From the NCBI GenBank assembly GCA_030765055.1, contig CM060950.1, positions 458,365,710-458,429,709 on the forward strand: a stretch of DNA of 64,000 bases, in the 5' to 3' direction. The notes beneath the pieces were generated by a model. The model was not told the DNA's origin. It did not search any database and saw only the letters and a program-made list of their open reading frames with translations. Positions 13,400 through 27,349 of this stretch are shown one piece after another; position 1 is the first letter of the stretch; every line of letters begins with the position of its first letter. Source of the stretch: Mantis religiosa (taxonomy: Eukaryota; Arthropoda; Insecta; Mantodea; Mantidae). Position numbers and translations under genes: made by a program.

Positions 13400-16300
13400 T
13401 TTCCTTCTTCGTCTGATGTGACTTAACGTTGGAGGCTTTCCCATATCCTAAAAGATGAAATGTCCAGTAACATTAAGCTCTATGTACCCTGTACTCATTT
13501 AAACACAATTTCCTTCTTCGTCTGATGTGACTTAACGTTGGAGGCTTTCCCATATCCTAAAAGATAAATGTCCAGTAACATTAAGCTCTATGTACCCTGT
13601 ACTCATTTAAACATCATTTCCTTCTTCCTCCGATATGACTTAATGTTGGAGGCTTTCCCATATCCTAAAAGATGAAATGTCCAGTAACATTAAGCTCTAT
13701 GTACCCTGTACTCATTTAAACATCATTTCCTTCTTCCTCCGATATGACTTAACGTTGGAGGCTTTCCCATATCCTAAAAGATAAATGTCCAGTAACATTA
13801 AGCTCTATGTACCCTGTACTCATTTAAACATCATTTCCTTCTTCCTCCGATATGACTTAATGTTGGAGGCTTTCCCATATCCTAAAAGATGAAATGTCCA
13901 GTAAAATTAAGCTCTATGTACCCTGTACTCATTTAAACATCATTTCCTTCTTCGTCCGATATGACTTAACGTTGGAGGCTTTCCCTTATCCTAAAAGATG
14001 AAATGTCTAGTAACATTAAGCTCTATGTACCCTGTACTCATTTAAACATCATTTCCTTCTTCCTCCGATATGACTTAAGGTTGGAGGCTTTCCCATATCC
14101 TAGAAGATGATCTGTCTAGTAACATTAAGCTCTATGTACCCTGTACTCATTTAAACATCATTTCCTTCTTCGTCCGATATGACTTAACGTTGGAGGCTTT
14201 CCCTTATCCTAAAAGATGAAATGTCCAGTAACATTAAGCTCTATGTACCCTGAACTCATTTGAACATCATTTCCTTCTTCGTCTGATGTGACTTAACGTT
14301 GGAGGCTTTCCCTTATCCTATAAGATGAAATGTCTAGTAACATTAAGCTCTATGTACCCTGTACTCATTTAAACATCATTTCCTTCTTCGTCCGATATCA
14401 CTTAACTTTGGAGGCTTTCCCATATCCTAAAAGATGAAATGTCCAGTAACATTAAGCTCAATGTACCCTGTACTCATTTAAACATCATTTCCTTCTTCGT
14501 CCGATGTGACTTAACGTTGGAGGCTTTCCCTTATCCTAAAAGATGAAATGTCCAGTAACATTAAGCTCTATGTATCCTGTACTCATTTAAACATCATTTC
14601 CTTCTTCCTCCGATATGACTTAACGTTGGAGGCTTTCCCTTATCCTAAAAGATGAAATGTCCAGTAACATTAAGCTCTATGTATCCTGTACTCATTTAAA
14701 CATCATTTCCTTCTTCGTCCGATATCACTTAACGTTGTATGCTTTCCCTTATCCTAAAAGATGAAATGTCTAGTAACATTAAGCTCAATGTACCCTGTAC
14801 TCATTTAAACATCATTTCCTTCATCGTCCGATATCACTTAACGTTGGAGGCTTTCCCATATCCTAAAAGATGAAATGTCCAGTAACATTAAGCTCAATGT
14901 ACCCTGTACTCATTTAAACATCATTTCCTTCTTCGTCCGATGTGACTTAACGTTGCAGGCTTACCCATATCCTAAAAGATGAAATGTCCAGTAACATTAA
15001 ACTCAATGTACCCTGTACTCATTTAAACATCATTTCCTTCTTCGTCCGATGTGACTTAACGTTGCAGGCTTACCCTTATCCTAAAAGATGAAATGTCCAG
15101 TAACATTAAGCTCAATGTACCCTGTACTCATTTAAACATCATTTCCTTCTTCGTCCGATGTGACTTAACGTTGCAGGCTTATCCTTATCCTAAAAGATGA
15201 AATGTCTAGTAACATTAAGCTCTATGTACCCTGTACTCATTTAAACATAATTTCCTTCTTCGTCCGATATCACTTAACGTTGGATGCTTTCCCTTATCCT
15301 AAAAGATGAAATGTCCAGTAACATTAAGCTCAATGTACCCTGTACTCATTTAAACATAATTTCCTTCTTCGTCTGATGTGACTTAACGTTGCAGGCTTTC
15401 CCTTATCCAAAAAGATGAAATGTCCAGTAACATTAAGCTCACTGTACCCTGTACTCATTTAAACATAATTTCCTTCTTCGTCCGATGTGACTTAACGTTG
15501 GAGGCTTTCCCATATCCTAAAAGATGAAATGTCCAGTAACATTAAGCTCTATGTACCCTGTACTCATTTAAACATCATTTCCTTCATCGTCCGATATGAC
15601 TTAATGTTGGAGGCTTTCCCATATCCTAAAAGATGAAATGTCTAGTAACAATAAGCTCTATGTACCCTGTACTCATTTAAACATCATTTCCTTCATCGTC
15701 CGATATGACTTAACGTTGGAGGCTTTCCCATATCCTAAAAGATGAAATGTCTAGTAACATTAAGCTCTATGTACCCTGTACTCATTTAAACATCATTTCC
15801 TTCTTCGTCCGATATGACTTAACGTTGGAGGCTTTCCCTTATCCTAAAAGATGAAATGTCTAGTAACATTAAGCTCTATGTACCCTGTACTCATTTAAAC
15901 ATCATTTCCTTCATCGTCCGATGTGACTTAATGTTGGAGGCTTTCCCATATCCTAAAAGATGAAATGTCTAGTAACATTAAGCTCTATGTACCCTGTACT
16001 CATTTAAACATCATTTCCTTCTTCCTCCGATATGACTTAACGTTGGAGGCTTTCCCTTATCCTAAAAGATGAAATGTCTAGTAACATTAAGCTCTATGTA
16101 CCCTGTACTCATTTAAACATCATTTCCTTCATCGTCCGATGTGACTTAACGTTGGAGGCTTTCCCATATCCTAAAAGATGAAATGTCCAGTAACATTAAG
16201 CACTATGTACCCTGTACTCATTTAAACATCATTTCCTTCTTCGTCCGAAGTGACTTAACGTTGGAGGCTTTCCCATATCCCAAAAGATGAAATGTCTAGT

Positions 16301-16985
16301 AAATTTAAGCTCTATGTACCCTGTACTCATTTAAACATCATTTCCTTCATCGTCCGATGTGACTTAACGTTGGAGGCTTTCCCTTATCCTAAAAGATGAA
16401 ATGTCCACTAACATTAAGCACTATGTACCCTGTACTCATTTAAACATCATTTCCTTCTTCGTCCGATGTGCCTTAACGTTGGAGGCTTTCCCATATCCTA
16501 AAAGATGAAATGTCTAGTAAAATTAAGCTCTATGTACCCTGTACTCATTTAAACATCATTTCCTTCTTCGTCCGATGTGACTTAACGTTGGAGGCTTTCC
16601 CATATCCTAAAAGATGAAATGTCTAGTAAAATTAAGCATATGTACCCTGTACTCATTTAAACATCATTTCCTTCATCGTCCGATGTGACTTAACGTTGGA
16701 GGCTTTCCCTTATCCTAAAAGATGAAATGTCCAGTAACATTAAGCACTATGTACCCTTACTCATTTAAACATCATTTCCTTCATCGTCCGATATGACTTA
16801 ACGTTGGAGGCTTTGCCATATCCTAAAAGATGAAATGTATAGTAACATTAAGCTCTATGTACCCTGTACTCATTTAAACATCATTTCCTTCTTCGTCCGA
16901 TATGATTTAACGTTGGAGGCTTTCCCATATCCTAAAAGATGAAATGTCTAGTAACATTAAGCTCTATGTACCCTGTACTCATTTA
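13400..16985 (+). repeat. Partial higher-order unit U4
   Basis: Follows the 7626 unit at an offset of 5774 (gatgatctg at 8332 and 14106), loses one monomer near 15.4 kb, then gains about two near 16.1-16.2 kb, so that later markers sit at 5883 (tccgaag 10361 to 16244; aagcata 10751 to 16634). The match ends at about 16985, where monomers of other subtypes begin. It shares ctagaagatg and gatatcacttaacttt with the deleted unit at 5775. Confidence 0.8.
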
Positions 16986-18149
16986 AAAATCATTTCCTTC
17001 ATCGTCCGATGTGACTTAACGTTGCAGGCTTACCCTTATCCTAAAAGATGAAATGTCTAGTAACATTAAGCTCTATGTACCCTGTACTCATTTAAACATC
17101 ATTTCCTTCTTCGTCCGATGTGACTTAACGTTGGAGGCTTTCCCATATCCTAAAAGATGAAATGTCTAGTAACATTAAGCTCTAAGTACCCTGTACTCAT
17201 TTAAACATCATTTCCTTCATCGTCCGATATGACTTAACGTTAGAGGCTTTGCCTTATCCTAAAAGATGAAATGTCTAGTAACATTAAGCTATATGTACCC
17301 TGTACTCATTTAAACATCATTTCCTTCATCGTCCGATGTGACTTAACGTTGGAGGCTTTCCCATATCCTAAAAGATGAAATGTCTAGTAACATTAAGCTC
17401 TATGTACCCTGTACTCATTTAAACATCATTTCCTTCTTCCTCCGATGTGACTTAACGTTGGAGGCTTTCCCATATCCTAAAAGATGAAATGTCTAGTAAC
17501 ATTAAGCTCTATGTACCCTGTACTCATTTAAACATCATTTCCTTCTTCCTCCGATATGACTTAACGTTGGAGGCTTTCCCTTATCCTAAAAGATGAAATG
17601 TCTAGTAACATTAAGCTCTATGTACCCTGTACTCATTTAAACATCATTTCCTTCTTCCTCCGATATGACTTAACGTTGGAGGCTTTCCCATATCCTAAAA
17701 GATGAAATGTCTAGTAACATTAAGCTCTATGTACCCTGTACTCATTTAAACATCATTTCCTTCTTCCTCCGATATGACTTAACGTTGGAGGCTTTCCCAC
17801 ATCCTAAAAGATGAAATGTCTAGTAACATTAAGCTCTATGTACCCTGTACTCATTTAAACATCATTTCCTTCTTCCTCCGATATGACTTAATGTTGGAGG
17901 CTTTCCCATATCCTAAAAGAAGAAATGTCTAGTAACATTAAGCTCTACGTACCCTGTACTCATTTAAACATCATTTCCTTCTTCCTCCGATATGACTTAA
18001 CGTTGGAGGCTTTGCCTTATCCTAAAAGATGAAATGTCTAGTAACATTAAGCTCTATGTACCCTGTACTCATTTAAACATCATTTCCTTCTTCCTCCGAT
18101 ATGACTTAACGTTGGAGGCTTTCCCATATCCTAAAAGATGAAATGTCTA

Positions 18150-19380
18150 GTAACATTAAGCTCTATGTACCCTGTACTCATTTAAACATCATTTCCTTCT
18201 TCGTCCGATGTGACTTAACGTTGGAGGCTTTCCCATATCCTAAAAGATGAAATGTCTAGTAACTTTAAGCTCTATGTACCCTGTACTCATTTAAACATCA
18301 TTTCCTTCTTCCTCCGATGTGACTTAACGTTGGAGGCTTTCCCATATCCTAAAAGATGAAATGTCCAGTAACATTAAGCTCTATGTACCCTGTACTCATT
18401 TAAACATCATTTCCTTTATCGTCCGATATGACTTTACGTTGGAGGCTTTCCCTTATCCTAAAAGATGTAATGTCCAGTAACATTAAGCTCTATGTTCCCT
18501 GTACTCATTTAAACATCATTTCCTTCATCATCCGATATGACTTAATGTTGGAGGCTTTCCCTTATCCTAACAGATGAAATGTCTAGTAACATTAAGCTCT
18601 ATGTACCCTGTACTCATTTAAACATTATTTCCTTCATCGTCCGATATGACTTAACGTTGGAGGCTTTCCCTTATCCTAATAGATGAATGTCAGATAACTC
18701 TAAGCTCTATGGACCCTGTACTCATTAAACATCATTTCCTTCATCGTCCGATATGACTTAAAGTTGGAAGCTTTCCCATATCCTAAAAGATGAAATGCCT
18801 AGTAATCGTAAGCTCTATGTACCCTGTACTCATTTATACATTATTTCATTCATCGTCCAATGTGACTTAACGCCGGAGGTTTTCCCTTTACTGAGAGGTG
18901 AATGACCGGTAACTCTCAGCTCTATGTACCCAGTACTCATTTGAACATTATTTCACTCATCGTCCGATATGAGTTAACGTTTGAGGTTTTCTCTTATGCT
19001 GAAGAGTAAATGTGTCGTAACACTAAGCTCTATGTGTCCTGTACTCATTTGCACATCATTTCACTCATCGCTCTATATGACTTAACCTTGGAGATTTTCC
19101 CTTTTGCTGAAAGATAAATGTGTGGTGACACTAAGTTCTATGTAACCTGTACTCATTTAAACATTATTTCCTTCTTCGTCCGATGTGACTTAACGTTGGA
19201 GGCTTTCCCTTATCCTAAAAGACGAAATGTCTAGTAACATTAAGCTCTATGTACCCTGTACTCATTTAAACATCATTTCCTTCATCGTACGATATGACAA
19301 CGTTGGAGGCTTTCCCTTATCCTAAAAGATGAAATGTCTACTAACATTAAGCTCTATGTACCCTGTACTCATTTAAATAT
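18150..19380 (+). repeat. Duplicated satellite block B, copy 1
   Basis: About 1.2 kb that recurs at 25750-26980 with an offset of 7596-7597 bp (agatgtaatg at 18463 and 26059; cgccggagg at 18871 and 26468). It spans ordinary monomers (variant agtaactttaagc), an inner run of divergent SINE-like monomers (about 18680-19150), and the return to ordinary monomers through atgacaacgttgga and aaatataatttcc. A single-base deletion near 18726 explains the one-base change of offset. Confidence 0.8.
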
Positions 19381-22300
19381 AATTTCCTTCTTCGTCCGAT
19401 ATGACTTAACGTTGGAGGCTTTCCCTTATCCTAAAAGATGAAATGTCCAGTAACTTTAAGCTCTATGTACCCTGTACTCATTTAAACATCATTTCCTTCT
19501 TCCTCCGATATGACTTAATGTTGGAGGCTTTCCCATATCCTAAAAGATGAAATGTCTAGTAACATTAAGCTCTATGTACCCTGTACTCATTTAAACATTA
19601 TTTCCTTCTTCGTCCGATATCACTTAACGTTGGAGGCTTTCCCTTATCCTAAAAGATGAAATGTCTAGTAACATTAAGCTCTATGTACCCTGTACTCATT
19701 TAAACATTATTTCCTTCTTCGTCCGATATGACTTAACGTTGGAGGCTTTCCCATATCCTAAAAGATGAAATGTCTAGTAACATTAAGTTCAATGTACCCT
19801 GTACTCATTTAAAAATCGTTTCCTTCATCGTCCGATATGACTTAACGTTGGAGGCTTTCCCATATCCTAAAAGATGAAATGTCCAGTAACATTAAGCTCT
19901 ATGTACCCTGTACTCATTAAAAATCGTTTCCTTCATCGTGCGATATGATTTAACGTTGGAGGCTTTCCCATATCCTAAAAGATGAAATGTCCAGTAACAT
20001 TAAGCTCTATGTACCCTGTACTCATTTAAACATTATTTCCTTCTTCGTCCGATGTGACTTAACGTTGGAGGCTTTGCCTTATCCTAAAAGATGAAATGTC
20101 TAGTAACATTAAGCTCTATGTACCCTGTACTCATTTAAAGATCGCTTCCTTCTTCGTCCGATATGACTTAACGTTGGAGGCTTTGCCTTGTCCTAGAAGA
20201 TGAACTGTCCAGTAACATTAAGCTCAATGTACCCTGTACTCATTTAAAAATCGTTTCCTTCATCGTCCGATATGACTTAACGTTGGAGGCTTTCCCATAT
20301 CCTAAAAGATGAAATGTCTAGTAACATTAAGCTCTATGTAACCTGTACTCATTTAAACATTATTTCCTTCTTCGTCTGATGTGGCTTAACGTTGGAGGCT
20401 TTCCCATATCCTAAAAGATCAAATGTCCAGTAACATTAAGCTCTATGTACCCTGTACTCATTTAAACATTATTTCCTTCTTCGTCTGATATGACTTAACG
20501 TTGGAGGCTTTCCCTTATCCTAGAAGATGAAATGTCCAGTAACATTAAGCTCTATGTACCCTGTACTCATTTAAACATTATTTCCTACTTCGTCCAATGT
20601 GACTTAACGATGGAGGCTTACCCATATCCTAAAAGATGAAATGTCTAGTAACATTAAGCTCTATGTAACCTGTACTCATTTAAACATCGTTTCCTTCATC
20701 GTCCGATATCACTTAACGTTGGAGGCTTTCTCTTATCCTAAAAGATGAAATGTCCAGTAACATTAAGCTCTATGTACCCTGTAATCATTTAAACATCGTT
20801 TCCTTCATCGTCCGATATGACTTAACGTTGGAGGCTTTCCCTTATCCTAAAAGATGAAATGTCCAGTAACATTAAGCTCAATGTACCCTGTAATCATTTA
20901 AACATCATTTCCTTCATCGTCCGATATGACTTAACGTTGCAGGCCTACCCTTATCCCAAAAGATGAAATGTCCAGTAACATTAAGCTCTATGTACCCTGT
21001 ACTCATTTAAACATCATTTCCTTCATCGTCCGATATGACTTAACGTTGGAGGCTTTCCCTTATCCTAAAAGATGAAATGTCCAGTAACATTAAGCTCTAT
21101 GTACCCTGTAATCATTTAAAAATCATTTCCTTCATCGTCCGATGTGACTTAACGTTGCAGGCTTACCCTTATCCTAAAAGAAGAAATGTCTAGTAACATT
21201 AAGCTCTATGTACCCTGTACTCATTTAAACATCATTTCCTTCATCGTCCGAAGTGACTTAACGTTGCAGGCTTACCCTTATCCTAAAAGATGAAATGTCT
21301 AGTAACATTAAGCTCTATGTACCCTGTACTCATTTAAACATCATTTCCTTCTTCGTCCGATGTGACTTAACGTTGGAGGCTTTCCCATATCCTAAAAGAT
21401 GAAATGTCCAGTAACATTAAGCTCAATGTACCCTGTACTCATTTAAACATCATTTCCTTCATCGTCCGATGTGACTTAACGTTGCAGGCTTACCCTTATC
21501 CTAAAAGATGAAATGCCTAGTAACATTAAGCTCTATGTACCCTGTACTCATTTAAACATCATTTCCTTCTTCGTCCGATGTGACTTAACGTTGGAGGCTT
21601 TCCCATATCTTAAAAGATGAAATGTCCAGTAACATTAAGCTCTATGTACCCTGTACTCATTTAGGCATCATTTCCTTCATCGTCCGATGTGACTTAACGT
21701 TGCAGGCTTACCCTTATCCTAAAAGATGAAATGTCTAGTAACATTAAGCTCTATGTACCCTGTACTCATTTAAACATCATTTCCTTCTTCGTCCGATGTG
21801 ACTTAACGTTGGAGGCTTTCCCATATCCTAAAAGATGAAATGTCCAGTAACATTAAGGTCAATGTACCCTGTACTCATTTAAACATCATTTCCTTCATCG
21901 TCCGATGTGACTTAACGTTGCAGGCTTACCCTTATCCTAAAAGATGAAATGTCTAGTAACATTAAGCTCTATGTACCCTGTACTCATTTAAACATCATTT
22001 CCTTCTTCGTCCGATGTGACTTAACGTTGGAGGCTTTCCCATATCCTAAAAGATGAAATGTCCAGTAACATTAAGCTCTATGTACCCTGTACTCATTTAA
22101 ACATAATTTCCTTCTTCGTCTGATGTGACTTAACGTTGGAGGCTTTCCCATATCCTAAAAGATGAAATGTCCAGTAAATTTAAGCTCTATGTACCCTGTA
22201 CTCATTTAAACATCATTTCCTTCTTCGTCCGATATGACTTAACGTTGCAGGCTTACCCTTATCCTAAAAGATGAAATGTCTAGTAACATTAAGCTCTATG

Positions 22301-22589
22301 TACCCTGTACTCATTTAAACATCATTTCCTTCTTCGTCCGATGTGACTTAACGTTGGAGGCTTTCCCATATCCTAAAAGATGAAATATCTAGTAAAATTA
22401 AGCTCTATGAACCCTGTACTCATTTAAACATCATTTCCTTCTTCGTCCGATATGACTTAACGTTGGAGGCTTTCCCTTATCCTAAAAGATGAAATGTCCA
22501 GTATCATTAAGCTCTATGTACCCTGTACTCATTTAAACATCGTTTCCTTCTTCGTCCCATATGACTTGAGGTTGGAGGCTTTCCCTTAT

Positions 22590-23090
22590 CCTAATAGATG
22601 AATGTCCGATAACTCTAAGCTCTATGTACCCTGTACTCCTTTAAACATAATTTCCTTCATCGTCCGATATGATTTAACGTTGGAGGCTTTCCCTTATCCT
22701 AAATGATGAAATACCTAGTAACCGTAAGCTCCATGTACCCTGTACTCATTTACACATTATTTCATTCATCGTCCAATGTGACTTAACGTCGGAGGTTTTC
22801 CCTTTACTGAGTGATGAATGACCGATAACACCTGTATTCATTTGAACACCATTTCGCTCATCGTCGATATGACTTGACGTTGGAGGTTTTCCCTTATCCT
22901 GAAAGATGAATGTCGGGTAACTCTAAGCTCTATGTACCTTGTACTCATTTAAACATAATTTCACTCATCGTCCGATATGACTTCACGTTGGAAGTTTTAC
23001 TTATCCTGAAAGGTGAATGTCTGGTAACTCTAAGCTCATTGTACCCTGTACTCATTTGAACATGATTTCACTCATCGTCCGATATGATTT
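22590..23090 (+). repeat. Island of divergent, SINE-like monomers
   Basis: Monomers here carry gatgaatgtcgggtaactc, tttgaaca, tttcactcatcg and ggaggttttccctta, against aaatgtccagtaacatt, tttaaaca and tttccttc in the bulk array. These variants match the SINE body at 61349-61468. One shortened monomer (gaccgataacacctgtattc, near 22810) is shared with 42060 and 43020. The same set recurs at 41825-42330 (offset 19239). Confidence 0.8.
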
Positions 23091-25749
23091 AACGTTGGAG
23101 GCTTTCCCTTATCCTAAAAGATGATATGTCCAGTAACATTAAGCTCTATGTACCCTGTAATCATTTAAACATCATTTCCTTCATCGTCCGATATGACTTA
23201 ACGTTGGAGGCTTTCCCATATCCTAAAAGATGAAATGTCCAGTAACATTAAGCTCTATGTACCCTGTACTCATTTAAACATCATTTCCTTCATCATCCGA
23301 TATGACTTAATGTTGGAGGCTTTCCCTTATCCTAACAGATGAAATGTCTAGTAACATTAAGCTCTATGTACCCTGTACTCATTTAAACATTATTTCCTTC
23401 ATCGTCCGATATGACTTAACGTTGGAGGCTTTCCCTTATCCTAATAGATGAATGTCAGATAACTCTAAGCTCTATGGACCCTGTACTCATTTAAACATCA
23501 TTTCCTTTATCGTCCGATATGACTTAACGTTGGAAGCTTTCCCTTATCCTAAAAGATGAAATGCCTAGTAATCGTAAGCTCTATGTACCTTGTACTCATT
23601 TAAACATAATTTCACTCATCGTCCGATATGACTTCACGTTGGAAGTTTTACTTATCCTGAAAGGTGAATGTCTGGTAACTCTAAGCTCATTGTACCCTGT
23701 ACTCATTTGAACATGATTTCACTCATCGTCCGATATGATTTAACGTTGGAGGCTTTCCCTTATCCTAAAAGATGAAATGTCTAGTAACATTAAGCTCTAT
23801 GTACCCTGTACTCATTTAAACATCATTTCCTTCATCCTCCGATATGACTTAACGTTGGAGGCTTTCCTTTATCCTAAAAGATGAAATGTCCAGTAACATT
23901 AAGCACTATGTACCCTGTACTCATTTAAACATCATTTCCTTCATCGTCCGATATGACTTAACGTTGGAGGCTTTCCCATATCCTAAAAGATGAAATGTCC
24001 AGTATCATTAAGCTCTATGTAGCCTGTACTCATTTAAACATCATTTCCTTCATCGTCCGCTATGACTTAACGTTGGAGGCTTTCCTTTATCCTAAAAGAT
24101 GAAATGTCTAGTAACATTAAGCTCTATGTACCCTGTACTCATTTAAACATCATTTCCTTCATCGTCCGATATGACTTAACGTTGGAGGCTTTCCTTTATC
24201 CTAAAAGATGAAATGTCTAGTAACATTAAGCTCTATGTACCCTGTACTCATTTAAACATCATTTCCTTCTTCGTCTGATATGACTTAACGTTGGAGGCTT
24301 TCCCATATCCTAAAAGATGAAAAGTCCAGTAACATTAGGCTCTATGTACCCTGTACTCATTTAAACATCATTTCCTTCTTCGTCCGGTGTGACTTAACGT
24401 TGGAGGCTTTCCCATATCCTAAAAGATGAAATGTCCAGTAACATTAAGCACTATGTACCCTGTACTCATTTAAACATCATTTCCTTCTTCGTCCGATATG
24501 ACTTAACGTTGGAGGCTTTCCCATATCCTAAGAGATGAAATGTCCAGTAACATTAAGCTCTATGTACCCTGTACTCATTTAAACATCATTTCCTTCTTCG
24601 TCCGATATGACTTAACGTTGGAGGCTTTCCCATATCCTAAAAGATGAAATGTCCAGTAACGATAAGCTCTATGTACCCTGTACTCATTTAAACATCATTT
24701 CCTTCTTCGTCTGATATGACTTAACGTTGGAGGCTTTCCCATATCCTAAAAGATGAAATGTCCAGTAACATTAAGCTCTATGTACCCTGTACTCATTTAA
24801 ACATCATTTCCTTCTTCGTCCGATATGACTTAACGTTGGAGGCTTTCCCATATCCTAAGAGATGAAATGTCCAGTAACATTAAGCTCTATGTACCCTGTA
24901 CTCATTTAAACATCATTTCCTTCTTCGTCCGATATGACTTAACGTTGGAGGCTTTCCCATATCCTAAAAGATGAAATGGCCAGTAACATTAAGCTCTATG
25001 TACCCTGTACTCATTTAAACATCATTTCCTTCTTCGTCTGATATGACTTAACGTTGGAGGCTTTCCCATATCCTAAAAGATGAAATGTCCAGTAACATTA
25101 AGCTCTATGTACCCTGTACTCATTTAAACATCATTTCCTTCTTCCTCCGATATGACTTAACGTTGGAGGCTTTCCCATATCCTAAAAGATGAAATGTCTA
25201 GTAACATTAAGCTCTATGTACCCTGTACTCATTTAAACATCATTTCCTTCTTCGTCTGATATGACTTAACGTTGGAGGCTTTCCCATATCCTAAAAGATG
25301 AAATGTCTAGTAACATTAAGCTCTATGTACCCTGTACTCATTTAAACATCATTTCCTTCTTCGTCCGATATGACTTAATGTTGGAGGCTTTCCCATATCC
25401 TAAAAGATGAAATGTCTAGTAACATTAAGCTCTATGTACCCTGTACTCATTTAAACATCATTTCCTTCTTCGTCCGATGTGACTTAACGTTGGAGGCTTT
25501 CCCATATCCTAAAAGATGAAATGTCTAGTAACATTAAGCTCTATGTACCCTGTACTCATTTAAACATCATTTCCTTCTTCGTCTGATATGACTTAATGTT
25601 GGAGGCTTTCCCATATCCTAAAAGATGAAATGCCTAGTAACATTAAGCACTATGTACCCTGTACTCATTTAAACATTATTTCCTTCATCGTCCGATATGA
25701 CTTAACGTTGGTGGCTTTCCCATATCCTAAAAGATGAAATGTCTAGTAA

Positions 25750-26980
25750 CATTAAGCTCTATGTACCCTGTACTCATTTAAACATCATTTCCTTCTTCGT
25801 CCGATGTGACTTAACGTTGGAGGCTTTCCCATATCCTAAAAGATGAAATGTCTAGTAACTTTAAGCTCTATGTACCCTGTACTCATTTAAACATCATTTC
25901 CTTCTTCCTCCGATGTGACTTAACGTTGGAGGCTTTCCCATATCCTAAAAGATGAAATGTCCAGTAACATTAAGCTCTATGTACCCTGTACTCATTTAAA
26001 CATCATTTCCTTCATCGTCCGATATGACTTAACGTTGGAGGCTTTCCCTTATCCTAAAAGATGTAATGTCCAGTAACATTAAGGTCTATGTACCCTGTAC
26101 TCATTTAAACATCATTTCCTTCATCATCCGATATGACTTAATGTTGGAGGCTTTCCCTTATCCTAACAGATGAAATGTCTAGTAACATTAAGCTCTATGT
26201 ACCCTGTACTCATTTAAACATTATTTCCTTCATCGTCCGATATGACTTAACGTTGGAGGCTTTCCCTTATCCTAATAGATGAATGTCAGATAACTCTAAG
26301 CTCTATGGACCCTGTACTCATTTAAACATCATTTCCTTCATCGTCCGGTATGACTTAACGTTGGAAGCTTTCCCATATCCTAAAAGATGAAATGCCTAGT
26401 AATCGTAAGATCTATGTACCCTGTACTCATTTATACATTATTTCATTCATCGTCCAATGTGACTTAACGCCGGAGGTTTTCCCTTTACTGAGAGGTGAAT
26501 GACCGGTAACTCTCAGCTCTATGTACCCTGTACTCATTTGAACATTATTTCACTCATCGTCCGATATGAGTTAACGTTTGAGGTTTTCTCTTATGCTGAA
26601 GAGTAAATGTGTGGTAACACTAAGCTCTATGTGTCCTGTACTCATTTGCACATCATTTCACTCATCGCTCTATATGACTTAACCTTGGAGATTTTCCCTT
26701 TTGCTGAAAGATAAATGTGTGGTGACACTAAGTTCTATGTAACCTGTACTCATTTAAACATTATTTCCTTCTTCGTCCGATGTGACTTAACGTTGGAGGC
26801 TTTCCCTTATCCTAAAAGATGAAATGTCTAGTAACATTAAGCTCTATGTACCCTGTACTCATTTAAACATCATTTCCTTCATCGTACGATATGACAACGT
26901 TGGATGCTTTCCCTTATCCTAAAAGATGAAATGTCTACTAACATTAAGCTCTATGTACCCTGTACTCATTTAAATATAAT
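25750..26980 (+). repeat. Duplicated satellite block B, copy 2
   Basis: Second copy of the 18150-19380 block. It carries the same order of rare monomers, including the short monomer with atgacaacgttgg near 26890 and the two monomers with tttgcacatc and cgctctatatg. Part of the block (the cgccggagg monomer) appears a third time at 38542, joined to different neighbours, so block ends have been reused in several exchanges. Confidence 0.8.
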
Positions 26981-27349
26981 TTCCTTCTTCCTCCGATATG
27001 ACTTAATGTTGGAGGCTCTCCCATATCCTAAAAGATGAAATGTCTAGTAACATTAAGCTCTATGTAACCTGTACTCATTTAAACATAATTTCCTTCATCG
27101 TCCGATATGACTTAACGTTGGAGGCTTTGCCATATCCTAAAAGATGAAATGTCCAGTAACATTAAGCTCTATGTACCCTGTACTCATTTAAACATCGTTT
27201 CCTTCATCGTCCGATATGACTTAACGTTGGAGGCTTTCCCATATCCTAAAAGATGAAATATCTAGTAACATTAAGCTCTATGTACCCTGTACTCATTTAA
27301 AAATCGTTTCCTTCATCGTCCGATATGATTTAACGTTGGAGGCTTTCCC

